A DNA stretch of 64,000 nt from Leguminivora glycinivorella (lineage: Eukaryota; Arthropoda; Insecta; Lepidoptera; Tortricidae): NCBI RefSeq assembly GCF_023078275.1, contig NC_062991.1:4898001-4962000 (forward strand), given 5' to 3'. Positions within the stretch are counted from its first letter, which is position 1. Every line of letters begins with the position of its first letter. Shown one piece after another: positions 39,090 to 49,845 of this stretch. A program made the position numbers and the translations under genes. The notes under the pieces are model-generated. The model was not told the origin of the DNA. It saw nothing but the letters and a program-made list of their open reading frames with translations, and did no database searches.

Positions 39090-40785
39090 GTTAGGGGGGA
39101 TCTTATGAAACACAGTAAAGTCATTCCATTATTTAAATCTGGTAGCACATCCGACCCCACTAATTTTAGACCGATATCAGTGTTACCGACATTCAGCAAA
39201 ATTTTTGAAAAGTTAGTGTTATTTCAGCTATTGCAACATTTTAACATCAATAATCTAATGCACAATAAACAATTTGGTTTTACACGGGGTCGCTCAACAA
39301 CCGACGCTGGTGTTGAGCTAATCAAACAGATTTTCGATGCCTGGGAGGAGTCACAGGATGCCTTGGGTATCTTCTGTGATTTATCTAAGGCTTTCGATTG
39401 CGTCTGTCATGAAACACTGATCAGGAAATTGCACTACTATGGAGTGAGAGGATCGGCACTGAATTTAGTCAAATCTTACTTACACGATAGAATACAAAGG
39501 GTCGACGTGAATGGACAGCGCTCACCGGGGTCACTAGTCTCTATGGGTGTACCGCAGGGATCAATATTGGGGCCTTTCCTGTTCCTTATCTACATTAATG
39601 ACCTGCCATATCTTGTAAAGACCCACCATGATATAGTATTGTTTGCAGATGATACTTCCCTTATTTTCAAAGTCAAACGTCAGCAACAAACTTGTGAAAA
39701 TGTAAACAATGCTATTTCCGAAGTAGTTAATTGGTTTAGTGTTAATAACTTATTGTTAAATGAGAAAAAGACTAAATGTATTAAGTTTGTAACGAGTAAT
39801 GCTAAAAATGAACAAGCAAGTGTCGTTGTGAAGGATGAGGAATTGGAACTGGTAGATAGTACAGTTTTTCTTGGCATAACTTTAGATTCTAAACTTCAGT
39901 GGGGTCCCCATATTGCTACCCTCTCGAATAGACTGAGCTCTGCAGCATTTGCAGTGAGCAAGATCCGTCAGTTAACAGACGTGGAAACAGCTCGATTAGT
40001 TTATTTTAGTTACTTTCACAGCATTATGTCATATGGTATATTACTATGGGGCAGTGCTTCAGAGATAAATACCATATTTGTTCTGCAGAAGAGGGCTATT
40101 CGAGCAATATACAAAATGAACCATAGAGACTCACTTAGAGATAAGTTTAAGGACATTAATATAATGACAGTGCATTGTCAATATATTTATGAGAATATTA
40201 TGTATGTACATAAAAAAATTTGTAAATTTAAGAAAAACTGTGATGTACATAATATAAACACTAGAAATAAGCATAAGCTTGCAGTGCCCTTCACTCGGCT
40301 CCATAAAATTAAAAAATCATTCATGGGTAATTGTGTAAGATTTTATAACAAACTTCCTAATGCCATCACTGAACTGTCTTTTAATCGATTTAAACATTAT
40401 GTAAAGCGTATACTGATCTCTAAAGCCTACTATAGCACACAAGACTACATGAATGATGAAACACTGTGGGATACAAGTATTGCTGAAAACCATTAATTAT
40501 ATAGCTTATTAATGATGATATTGATAATTCAATGTATTTTTACACAATTTTTTTGACATTTAGAATTTATTCTAGAAGTTTTTATACTAGTATTTTTTTA
40601 TACAATTTAGATTGATATCATTTTATTAAATCAATGTAGTTTTAAAACAATATTGTTTATTGCACCAATAAATTGCTCTGATATTTAGAATAAGATGAAT
40701 ATTGTACACTGTTGACAATTTAAAAGTGCTTATTGTAAGCCTATTTGAATAAAGAATATTTTGATTGATTGATTGATTGATTGTA
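39090..40785 (+). mobile_element. 5'-truncated jockey/CR1-like LINE with (GATT)n tail
   Basis: Starts inside the reverse transcriptase coding region and ends with AATAAA (40748) and GATTGATTGATTGATTG at 40763-40783. The short tandem tail and 5' truncation show target-primed reverse transcription. It sits inside the hAT-type MITE. Confidence 0.8.
39105..40496 (+). CDS. Non-LTR retrotransposon reverse transcriptase (partial)
   Basis: A 463-codon open frame. The ATG is internal; the natural protein would start further upstream with an endonuclease. It reads VIPLFKSGSTSDPTNFRPIS, QFGFTRGRSTTDA, CDLSKAFD (catalytic Asp 92-99 region), GVPQGSILGPFLFLIYINDL and LFADDTSLIF (FADD at 180-183). The thumb and C-terminal domain follow: KTKCIKF, FLGITLDSKLQWGPHI, LVYFSYFHSIMSYGILLWG, LQKRAIRAI and a terminal WNxLP-like FYNKLPNAITE. 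The frame has no stop or shift, so the insertion is recent. Clade: jockey/CR1 group, exact family uncertain. Confidence 0.85.
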   Translation: MKHSKVIPLFKSGSTSDPTNFRPISVLPTFSKIFEKLVLFQLLQHFNINNLMHNKQFGFTRGRSTTDAGVELIKQIFDAWEESQDALGIFCDLSKAFDCVCHETLIRKLHYYGVRGSALNLVKSYLHDRIQRVDVNGQRSPGSLVSMGVPQGSILGPFLFLIYINDLPYLVKTHHDIVLFADDTSLIFKVKRQQQTCENVNNAISEVVNWFSVNNLLLNEKKTKCIKFVTSNAKNEQASVVVKDEELELVDSTVFLGITLDSKLQWGPHIATLSNRLSSAAFAVSKIRQLTDVETARLVYFSYFHSIMSYGILLWGSASEINTIFVLQKRAIRAIYKMNHRDSLRDKFKDINIMTVHCQYIYENIMYVHKKICKFKKNCDVHNINTRNKHKLAVPFTRLHKIKKSFMGNCVRFYNKLPNAITELSFNRFKHYVKRILISKAYYSTQDYMNDETLWDTSIAENH

Positions 40786-41318
40786 AAATATATTTTTTTC
40801 ATATTTCATGGAAACTATCATTAATATCGAAAAGTATTGTATGTACGAACTAAAGTAGACACAATTTCCTACAAAAAAGTTTATATGCATTTTTGTCATA
40901 AAACATACTATGTATGAGTTATGAGCTTGAAAAGAGATTTTTAAAATATTTTTATTCACATATTTTTATTAAACAGTTTTAATTTATCAACCTTATAATT
41001 TATACTAAAAGCATTTGAAATTATTTCCGTATGTCAGAGAATGATATTACACGATTTTTATAGTTGGAGTGATACACTAAAATCACATTTTATCTCATAG
41101 CAACCTATTTCGTTCCCAATTTGAATAAACATTATGTGTACAATTACAAAGACTGACTTAAATTAATCTATTTTAGCCCAAACACCATTTAAAAACGTCA
41201 AATTTGGAAGAAAAATGAAAATACCCGCGTATTTACCCGCGGGTAGGTAAATATCGGGTATTTACCCGGTAAATACCCACTGTCGGGTATTTACCTGGGT
41301 AGTTACCCATCTCTAGGA

Positions 41319-41915
41319 GTGACAGATAAGATCTCTAATATACTAAACAATTACTCTGTAAAAACTATCTTCACCCCACACAGGAAAATTGCACAGTTCT
41401 TGCGGTCACCTAAGGACAATTTTCCGCTGGAAAAACCTGGTGTGTACAAAGTTGAGTGCAGTTGTGGCAGTTCTTACATAGGGCAGACCAAGCGCACTAT
41501 TGCCTGCAGAATTAAAGAACACATTGCTGCAGTCAAAAAGAATGATACTCGCAAGTCTGCTATTGCTCAACATCTCATTGAGTCGGGTGCAAATCATTGG
41601 ATCGAGTTGCATAGTCCTAAGGTAATTTCGACGGAACGCCACTACATACCGAGATTGGTAAGAGAAGCCATTGAGATTCACAAATATAAAAATTTCAATC
41701 GTGAGGATGGCTTCAAACTATCTAATGTATGGAATCCAGTGATTTGTTTGTGTAAAAAACCAGTGAAGTCAGAATTGAACAAACGTAGTGACACTGTGAG
41801 TGTAGTGTGTTTGGACAGACCATCGAGTGTGAATGCGACCAGTGGTAACGCTGAAAGTGAACGCAGCCGACGCGCGCGAAGGAGGGTAGATCGCGCGCTG
41901 TCTATGCAACTTTAA
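41319..41915 (+). pseudogene. Penelope-like GIY-YIG endonuclease (copy 2), part right of the MITE
   Basis: Reading on from the target duplication: DKISNILNNYSVKTIFTPHR, GVYKVECSCGSSYIGQTKR (GVY...YIG), RIKEHIAAVKK, HYIPRLVREAIEIHKYKNFN and REDGFKLSNVWNPVI, ending at 41913-41915. All conserved endonuclease blocks are present. The C-terminal ~45 residues are Ser/Arg-rich. It is followed by GTCGAAATATCGGGAGCTCG, the usual Penelope end phrase. The ATG at 41319 is accidental; translation would have come from upstream. Confidence 0.8.
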
Positions 41916-41968
41916 CATCCACCCGCCTTCGTCAGTTTTCCGTGATCATGATGCATGCAACTGCGTCG

Positions 41969-42039
41969 AAATATCGGGAGCTCGACAAAAATCAAAAAGG
42001 TAATCACGGTCTATATCCCGGTCAATATAAGTCTGATGA
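41969..42039 (+). repeat. 71-bp flank of the Penelope-like copy (right)
   Basis: AAATATCGGGAGCTCGAC, AAAAATCAAAAAGGTAATCA, CGGTCTATATCCCGGTCAAT. Inverse of 38615-38685 with one mismatch. Confidence 0.85.
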
Positions 42040-42116
42040 AAATAACCGTGAATCATTCAAAACTCTTATATTTACCTCACCAAAGTATTTAAGTTACTTT
42101 CGAATTCCGGTAAAGT

Positions 42117-42300
42117 AATTTATTTGTGTGATGAGCACAGATATTTGTTCCTGAGTCATGGATATTTTCTATGTATGTATTTGAATATTATATTTATCGT
42201 TGTCTGAGTACCTGCAAGCCTGCAACACAAGCCTTCTTGAGCTTACCGTGGGACTCAGTCAATTTGTGTAAGAATGTCCTATAATATTTATGTATTTATT
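42117..42300 (+). mobile_element. SINE-like body fragment
   Basis: TTTATTTGTGTGATGAGCAC and AGATATTTGTTCCTGAGTCA are shared with the SINE body at 47667-47893. It then continues TATCGTTGTCTGAGTACCTG and CTTGAGCTTACCGTGGGACT to TATTTATGTATTTATTTATT. The tRNA head is missing. Confidence 0.5.
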
Positions 42301-42519
42301 TATTTTACTTCTGAACTATATAGATGAAATATTTTGAACTAAGTTCATAACAGGCAGGTTTGGTTGGGTGACTTTACGACTAATTAAAAGATAGATAAAT
42401 ATCTTTATAGAATAGGCTTTATGGCCATATAGTACGTGGGTTGTTTATGTGATAAACAGAAATGTTTTATGGTTTAATGTTAATATTAAGGAACAGTAGA
42501 ATAGAAAGCTCAATGATAC

Positions 42520-42793
42520 GGGCATTTTCAGAATTTGGGACCCCCAATTAGCGTAAGTTGTTAACAAAAATTAATTCACTGTCAGTTTTGTGGCTATAAT
42601 TAAGCATGAAATTTGTATAAATGTATTGTTTTTGTGTTAATTATATAAACTTTGAGCGATAATCCACTTTCAGAATGTGAAAAAAGTAAATTTTTAGACA
42701 GATTTTATACTCAATTGTCGTCACAAAACTGACAGTGAGTTAATTTTTGTTAACAACTTAGTAATTGGGCTATCCCAATTTCTGAAAATGCCC
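42520..42793. mobile_element. TIR element, GGGCATTTTCAGAA ends
   Basis: GGGCATTTTCAGAATTTGGG pairs with CCCAATTTCTGAAAATGCCC. Inner arms GTTGTTAACAAAAATTAA and TTAATTTTTGTTAACAAC, then CACTGTCAGTTTTGTG and CACAAAACTGACAGTG, are also inverted. TA lies near both borders (mariner-like target). 274 bp. Confidence 0.7.
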
Positions 42794-42799
42794 ATATAC

Positions 42800-44270
42800 T
42801 ACACAGAAGCAGTATTTTATTTTAATGTGATGCTACTGTATTCTATTTTTAAATCGTTGATAGTATCATAAGTCGATAATGTGAAGCTTCTTATAGTTCT
42901 TATCTATAAAATGCATTAGCAACGTTTACAAATGGTGAAGATTTGAAGTGCTCTACAAGTTTTACATCGAAAATAAATTTATAATCATTATATTTCTAAA
43001 GAGAAGCGTGTATTAACTACTTACAAATCTAAAAACAACTTGTTGCGTCTGGTACTATGGACTGGTTAGTGTTTTATAAAGTAATAAGTTATTTTTTGAT
43101 ACAAAAGAGGATCTTAGTTCAAAATGAACTATTCTAGTGAATAAAATCTGTAATTCGAACTACATTCGCATATGTAGGTACTAATATTACAATCGTAAAT
43201 AATACTAAAATCTAAGCATCTCAATAAAACTACAACATGGGTGCAACATGCACCCTTGCACCCTTCAAGTAAACATTCGACTAAATGCCGTACATACCAA
43301 GAGAATACATCCAAAATCCAAGTGGTAATCCAATATAAAACACTACACACACCACATAAAACACATTTACACACAAAAATCACTGTTTAACCATTAATAA
43401 ACATTTAAAAACACAAACGCGAACACAGAAAGCAACGCATCATACCGCGAACGGGCCAAACTAACCTAAAAGTTTCTAAAAGCTGCGTTCCAAACATAAA
43501 ATTTGACCGACGATAAACGCCCCATACAGCAGAAGCGCAGTGTTCGAAATTCAAATCAATTGCGGTCGGGCAAATAGAAAACAAACCGATTTCAATCTTA
43601 TCCCGTTTACATAAAGATCATCGATGACTTTGACGGCTGATCAATTAAGTTTGTGAATGCAGTAGAAACGGAACGCATCCTTCGTATTGTGTTTTCTACC
43701 TGCGCGTCCCTTTTTTTTCTCACCGGCCAGCACGTGGAGTTTTACAAACTAAAGCCAAGGACGATTATAAAGGACCAGCAGAGTCCATACTAAATACCGT
43801 ACCCCGTTGGCAGCCGTAAATCTATGTCACTAGATGTCACTAAGAGTGTCATTTGAATAAAAATGTCGTTTTTTTTTTAAATACGCACGCGGTAGTTCAA
43901 CGGCATTACAAGTGATACAGTGAAAAGTATATAGATATTATAGATGACGCTAGGGGCCCGTGTCATGTTTCAGTCCCTGTTTACAACGCAAACCATCGTT
44001 CTTATTTTGAATTAAGACAATCATGCAAAAGAGTACCATACTGTCAAATTTTCTATCTCTTTCATTTTGAGCGTGACGTCAATGATTACTTGATTAGTAA
44101 TATTACTTTCAATATATTTAAAATTTAGATTTTAATGAGGCCATTTCGAACGGTGTTTATGATAGATATCATGTTGACAATCAATCTCCTGACCGTCTCG
44201 CTCATACCAATCCTATCCTATATTTGAACGAGTGCGACCGAAACAGTTGAGTATTATTGAAGATTTTTGA
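42800..44270. other. No gene seen
   Basis: No repeat shared with the rest of the window recognised. CACCCTTGCACCCTTCAAGT and neighbouring CAC-rich sequence are non-coding in appearance. This is one of the longest stretches without an assigned repeat. Confidence 0.3.
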
Positions 44271-44319
44271 ATGTCTAAAATCTTATTGGTACTTAGTTGT
44301 CGAAAACCCGCTTTTTCCA

Positions 44320-44505
44320 TAAAGTGTTGGCGCGACGTCAAGTGGGTGATAGGCGTACGAGCAAGTACGCGTTGGATGGTCGACTACTATGCGCAGCGGT
44401 TTTTACGCGTACTTACGGTGACACACAATCGAAAAAGGTCGTCGAGCCATAAGTACGCATACCTGCTCGTATCGTACGTTTATCACCCACTTCAGACTGC
44501 GTTTC
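44320..44505. repeat. Imperfect inverted repeat, ~50-bp arms
   Basis: AAGTGGGTGATAGGCGTACG and AGCAAGTACGCGT pair with ACGCATACCTGCTCGT and CGTACGTTTATCACCCACTT. A separate perfect 18-bp stem (TTATAAACTTCTTTATAC / GTATAAAGAAGTTTATAA) lies at about 44584-44625. Confidence 0.55.
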
Positions 44506-44700
44506 GATCGGCGTTTAGCGTCAATGATTATCAGCTCGGCTTCATGGCTTTACGAACCTTAGCTCGGACCATCGAATATGAAACTTATAAACTTCTTTAT
44601 ACACAAGGGTATAAAGAAGTTTATAACCAGGTGCTCCATGACACCATTGCACCAATCTGTCGCCAGCACCGCTACACTTCAACGGCCAAGTCACACAACA

Positions 44701-44936
44701 TCCATACTAATATTATAAATGGGAAAGTGTGTGTGTCTGTTTGTTTGTCCATCTTTCACGGCAAAACGGAGCGACGTATTGACGTGATTTTTTAAGTGGA
44801 GATAGTTGACTGGATGGAAAGTGACATAGGCTACTTTTTGTCTCTTTTTATATCCCCCACTTCCTTAGAATGGAGGATGGAAATTTGTGGAGAGATTTTC
44901 GAATTTAACGCGAGCGAAGCCGCGGGCAAAGGCTAG
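44701..44936 (+). mobile_element. Helitron-like non-autonomous element, copy 4
   Basis: TCCATACTAATATTATAAAT to GCGAAGCCGCGGGCAAAGGCTAG. Nearly full length. Confidence 0.65.
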
Positions 44937-45111
44937 TTAACTATAATAATAAAGAAATCGCAGTAAGGAACTTTATGTAGATTTCATTACTTTTTAGAGA
45001 TAAACAAGCAGCTCCATCGAGACGGCTATTTTTTACAGAATGTTTTTGGTGGGATATACATAGGCATAGGTATATAACACTAACAAGGTATCTATTGTCT
45101 TAGTCCGTTTT

Positions 45112-45236
45112 CACATTATCCGATCCGATATCGGATGTCGGAAGGATTTAAATGGAAAAAATCCAAGATAGCGCCTGTAATGTATGGGGTATCAGTCCTA
45201 CATCCGATATCGGATCGGATAATGTGAAAACGCATT
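45112..45236. mobile_element. Palindromic MITE, ATCCGATATCGGAT family, copy 1
   Basis: CGTTTTCACATTATCCGATC, CGATATCGGATGTCGGAAGG on the left; CCTACATCCGATATCGG, ATCGGATAATGTGAAAACGC on the right. Second copy 61122-61211. Confidence 0.75.
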
Positions 45237-46647
45237 TAGTCTCATTAATTATTACTTATATCAGAGTTTCACTAATTATTTCCTTTTATTCATTTATTAT
45301 CTCAGTTTAGGTTTATACGAGTACCAAACGAGTATAGTATACGAGTAGAAAATATATTACCAAAACAATACAAACTATCATTAATTTATTATAAAAACGT
45401 AATCCAAAGTGCCACACCTGGCGGCCTAACTATCGGCGTTGTGTCCAAGACGAAGCCTGACCGACGAAGCTAGCAAGTCTCTCTACATGTTAGCTGAAAT
45501 ACTGTCAAACCATTCACTGTGATTACTCAGATTATTATAAGCAAAATGATCTTCGAATGAACTTTCTGGACAATTGAGATGCATGGGCGCAGTCGAAACC
45601 AGCTCGCCCCTTCAGCCGTGTCCCGTTGAAAATCGGAAAGATTCTTTTCCTTAGCACACTAAATTTAATGTTTACAAATTGGATTCGCCTTCTGTCACCT
45701 AAACTGGTAATTTTATGTATGAGGTCATTGGTCATACAATTATTAATTTATACAGTTATTAATTCTGTATCTCTACTCGCATTGCTGCTGCGATTCTAAA
45801 ATATTTAATATCCATATATTATGAATATTCAATAAATCATACAATGACATTTGTGATGTGACATGGATGTCAGATATGTCACTGGATGTCACATCTGTTG
45901 GCACAATGATTGCGTTTTGTTGAACGTATTTGAGCTCAACATATAGGTTTATTATCACTAAGTATATTATATTAATTTGATATTAATGAACAACGAAACG
46001 GATGTGACATTTTCCTAGTCCATCAACGTCATCTAGTCATTTTATTTGGCAATAGTTAGACAACATGCGAACAAACTTAGCCAGCGAAGCGATCACAACT
46101 ACGTCGAGGCCGACCAAAAAATATAATTTGTAAAAATTATGTTTTGAGCCAATATTTTGATATTAAAATAAAGTTTTTTGATAGTTATTCATAGTATAAT
46201 ATAAAAACAAGTAAACATATGTGTGAAAATATGTTTTTTTCCACTCCCGGGTTACGAAACAACGCCATCTAGTTTTAAAGCAAAAACTAAGCTTTTTTCA
46301 GGGGTACGCTTTTTTGTATGGGCTATATCAGTCTTGTATTAAATGGTCCTTGCTAAAGCGTACACTTTTTAAACAAAGAATGCGAGGTACTTCTTTGGAA
46401 TTATAGTCTAAGTTTGAATAGAGCAACTGCAATATAACTTTGTAATTTATTGCGAACTATCAGGCGGTGCAGAGAAATGCGATTCTACTAAATATACAGT
46501 TTGAATGCAGTTCTAGATATTAATAATGAAATTCATGGCGTTTATTTAAACTGAACATCAAGTTCGATACGATACAGAGTAAAACTAATAAAACGTCTCT
46601 GTTTGATACGTTGTTGGATGTCATCTATCAATTCTTGCATTATAGGT
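45237..46647. other. No gene seen
   Basis: AT-rich; ACGCCATCTAGTTTT near 46263 recurs at 61470-61530 but no element was delimited. Confidence 0.3.
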
Positions 46648-47055
46648 ATAGTATGAATTTTCTGAGATGCACTTTTCGCTTTTGCCCTAATCTGTTAAAC
46701 AAAGGCCTTTGTTTCTATTATTCGCTGCGGTTAGCTCCCGTTTAAACGGCACGTGCTATAGTCTCAGTGTAGTTAAAAAGCAACTATCATGATAGCAATA
46801 AGGTTCAAATCCATAAAAAGCCCTTTCGGAGATAACACGTTTTGTCATCTTCAAAAAAAGTTACCTGCACACTGCAAACTGTTTAATAAATTTGAACCTT
46901 ATTGCTATCATGATAGTTGCTTTTTAACTACACTGAGACTTTAGCACGTGCTGTGGAAACGGGAGCTAACCACCGCGAATAATAGAAACAAAGGCCTTTG
47001 TTTAATAGATTAGGGCAAAACCGAAAAGTTCATCTCAGAAAATTCATACTATAGT
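46648..47055. mobile_element. Foldback element with ~160-bp inverted ends
   Basis: TATAGTATGAATTTTCTGAG, AACAAAGGCCTTTGTTTCTA, GGTTAGCTCCCGTTT, CACGTGCTATAGTCTCAGTG, AGCAACTATCATGATAGCAA and GTTCAAAT on the left are all inverted in order on the right, ending CTCAGAAAATTCATACTATA. About 90 bp of unique loop. The arms have several mismatches, so it is not very recent. Confidence 0.8.
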
Positions 47056-47299
47056 AAATACAATTCCTCCTTATATTGGTATGGGTATTTCATACTAGGT
47101 ACTTATTCAATATGTAGAGTTGATATCTATTATCCTCTTAGTAAAATTATCGAAAATACAGTCATTATTAATTATACGGAAGTTAATGTAGAAGAAGAAG
47201 AACGAATACACACAATAACAAAAACTAATCATGAAATAATTGCGGCATTTTTCAGAAAAAAAAATACAAAATCTGACGTGTTAATAAAACTAAAATCAG

Positions 47300-47415
47300 G
47301 CAGATAAGCATGGTCGCGCGATAAATGATGAAACATGTGGCCGTCCTTATCGCACTATTTGTAAGTAAGGCCAGATCTTTTATCATTTATCGCGCAACCA
47401 CACTTGCCTTGCAGA
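47300..47415. mobile_element. Short palindromic MITE
   Basis: GCAGATAAGCATGGTCGCGC and GATAAATGAT pair with ATCATTTATCGCGCAACCAC and ACTTGCCTTGC. Confidence 0.6.
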
Positions 47416-47666
47416 TTTCTATACTTAAATCATAAAGTTAATTGTTGAGCTTGTGGTTGATTATTTCCTAAACACAGAGATAACATCATTACTGTAAACT
47501 GACCATTTCTGACAGTCCATATCAACATGTGTGAGGAACCGTATGGGGGCCGTCACTTACGTCATTTTTAGCGGCGTCCCAATACTAATACGACACTGTG
47601 CGATATAAGTGCCATCTGCATAAAGCATAACTAATTAGAACCTTTTATGATGGAAATAAATAACAC

Positions 47667-47893
47667 CTTACACAGATCAATCTAGCCCCAAACTAAGCAA
47701 AGCTTGTACAATGGGTGCTAGGCGACGATATACTTAAGTATATATCTATATATTTATATACATAGAAAACATCCACGACTTAGGAACAAATATCTGTGTT
47801 CATCACACAAATAAATGCCCTTACCAGGATTCGAACCCGGGACCGCGGCGTAGTAGGCAGGGTCACTACGCGCTAGGCCAGACCGGTCGTCAA
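47667..47893 (-). mobile_element. tRNA-derived SINE, copy 2 (near full length)
   Basis: On the minus strand: GGCCTAGCGCGTAGTGACCC (A-box region), CGGTCCCGGGTTCGAATCCT (B box), GGTAAGGGCATTTATTTGTG, ACAAATATTTGTTC-like body, then GTCGCCTAGCACCCATTGTA and TTTGCTTAGTTTGGGGCTAG. Confidence 0.75.
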
Positions 47894-48289
47894 AGCCAGA
47901 AATGTCTATGTTTATTGTTTACTTTATACGAGTCCCAGGACACGTCCAAAAGCAACAAAATAACCAAAACAATGTATTTGTCAAACAAAACTAATCACAT
48001 CATGTCGTTAACAATTCGAACTAGCGCAGTAATGCAGTGAACTATGAACTAACTAGTTAAAACTCTGGTCGTAGTGAGATAAGCAACAATGAATGTTGCT
48101 ACTATGTGACAGTTTGGTTTAGACCGTGAAATAGTGCTCTAAAGAGTAATTATAAAGGATACATGTAATGAGTTCATAAATATATGTACATTTCTTCACC
48201 TTAACTCGTTGCAATAAGGTAAAAAAACGTACACATATTTATGAACTCGACTGTACATAAAGAGCACTATCTACAGATTGGTACCTATA

Positions 48290-48355
48290 ATAGTAGGTAC
48301 ATTGCGATACAAGTGCGAAAAGAACGAATTTCCTTTTCGCACGTGTATCTTACGA
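48290..48355. mobile_element. GATACAAGTGCGAAAAG-family MITE, short
   Basis: TACATTGCGATACAAGTGCG pairs with CGCACGTGTATCTTACGAC around a ~20-base loop. Confidence 0.5.
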
Positions 48356-48565
48356 CGTTTTTCAGTACAAATGGCCCTCCGAATTTTGACCTGGCATATA
48401 ATGAACCACTTCTCGCACTAAAGTGTAAAAAAACACCATCTTTACTGAAATGTTTTTTACTTTACTTCTGACCGCGAAAAGTACAGATTGATTTATTTAA
48501 GAAACTTTATTCGGGATGTCTCATAATTTTAGCACATCTCGGACACTGACGATCAAATATGAAAG

Positions 48566-48775
48566 AGGCGCGTTCCTGGCACACAATCTAAGCTCGTGTA
48601 GGTGAACGCGTACCATGACTACCATGCTTGTATGAGTGAGATATGACAGGTCGACTGTTCGCGTTTTTGACAGGCGGTAACTGTGAGGTAACCGAGAGGG
48701 GGTGGGCGGCACTTTCAGCGGGGAGCGGGAGTGACCATTCTGTACGATAGTACTCTTTATTATACTGTTAGGTAC
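48566..48775 (-). repeat. ~210-bp repeat, inverted partner of 20641-20840
   Basis: GAAAGAGGCGCGTTCCTGGC, AACGCGTACCATGACTACCA, TTGACAGGCGGTAACTGTGA and GGGGAGCGGGAGTGACCATT are the complement of the 20.6-kb copy. Confidence 0.7.
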
Positions 48776-49845
48776 CACTTTAGTGCGATAAAGTAGCACC
48801 TGTACTGAAATATTTCAGAAGCATTTGAGCGGAAGACTTACAGATTCAGTGAGTTGAGTGAGTGAGTGTGAAGGTAAGTGAGTGTATTTGCACGACGCTC
48901 GAAAAAGCAACTTCTTAATCCGTTTCGGGGAAAGCGGGATAGGCCGCTTGTCAGACCGATGTGATAAAGAAATAATAATTTTTTCCCCTCACTAGCTCGG
49001 AAACACGTGTTTTGTCCTTTAATACCAGCGGGTAAAAACGCATTTTATCCACTAGTGGGTAAAGTAATTTGACCTTGAATAAAGTCAAATTAACTGCTTT
49101 AAAATTGATAAAAGTAGGTGAATTTAGTAATAAAGATGATTTACCACCTGTGGAACTACTGGAAGCAGTGATAAACGCATTTTTTGGTTGTAGTTTCCTC
49201 GCTTTTGTTTTGTTACACTCGTGTTACACTCGGGTGCAAATGTATTTTACTTCTCGTGTGTTAAAAATCTCGCAAGTTCAGGATTCTATTCTCGAACCAC
49301 TCGCTTCGCTCGTGGTTCAACTATAGAATCCTTTCACTTGCTCGTTTTTCAATCGGCGTTAAAATACAACTTTGCCCCCTTGTATGTATAACAAATAACT
49401 ATAATCGACGCGCCCAAAGCGACGCGCCACAAGCGACGTCCCTTGCGCGTCCTTCCTATACAAAATGTACTGAGGAGACGTTTTCTAAATTACGTGCGCT
49501 GGCGTGACGTCATTAAGACATGCGTCGCCTGAGTGTGGGTTGCCGCTTATGTGCACGGACTGAAGTCGCCGCGAGCACATTCATATTAACAGCGATAGAA
49601 TAACCGTGAGTAAAACCTTGTTTTCATATTTAAAAATTGTGTCACGAAAAAACATGTCTCATGATGTTCATGAACATCCCTAATGTTTTTAAATTATTTA
49701 CGGTGTAACAGATAGCCACTGGCTGCAAATTGCTTCGCGGTGTAAACGGAGCCAGTTGACATTATAAAGGCTTTCCACACGTGCATACGATCCGATACAG
49801 ACATGTGGCAAAATAGAACACGCGAGGAGAAATTAAAACTAAAAT
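48776..49845. other. No gene seen
   Basis: CTCGAACCACTCGCTTCGCT then CGTGGTTCAACTATAG is a small palindrome at 49292-49325. GCGACGCGCC words cluster near 49400-49440. Confidence 0.35.

Larger units (their letters stand above)
38728..41315. mobile_element. hAT-type MITE (TAGAGATGGGT ends) carrying a LINE
   Basis: The terminal inverted repeats are TAGAGATGGGT (38728) and ACCCATCTCTA (ends 41315). GGAGTGAC is duplicated at 38720-38727 and 41316-41323. Subterminal regions on both sides are built of repeated GGTAAATACCC / GGGTATTTACC words, likely transposase-binding clusters. The interior is AT-rich and has been invaded by a LINE (about 39090-40785). Without the LINE the element would be roughly 0.9 kb and non-autonomous. 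Confidence 0.85.
38615..42039 (+). mobile_element. Penelope-like element, 5'-truncated, with nested insertions
   Basis: The endonuclease region is split at GGAGTGAC by a hAT-type MITE (38728-41315). Left of it the frame reads YLERQPAFMPYVKGVT; right of it DKISNILNNYSVKTIFTPH and so on. A 71-bp inverted repeat flanks the coding part on both sides, as seen for Penelope copies with inverted end fragments. The reverse transcriptase is absent. Confidence 0.8.

Noticed and set aside
42030..42075. Possible hammerhead ribozyme next to the Penelope copy (CTGATGA at 42034, flanking arms TATAAG/CTTATA)
   Set aside because: Hammerheads are known in Penelope elements, but no GAAA core box or cleavage triplet sits at the right place here. 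Too weak to annotate.
43129..43383. 84-codon minus-strand frame, cysteine-rich
   Set aside because: Low-complexity TGTG/ACAC sequence; no domain, splice sites or signal peptide that would support a gene.
44271..44795. 174-codon plus-strand open frame
   Set aside because: It runs across an imperfect inverted repeat and into a Helitron-like element, with no recognisable domain.
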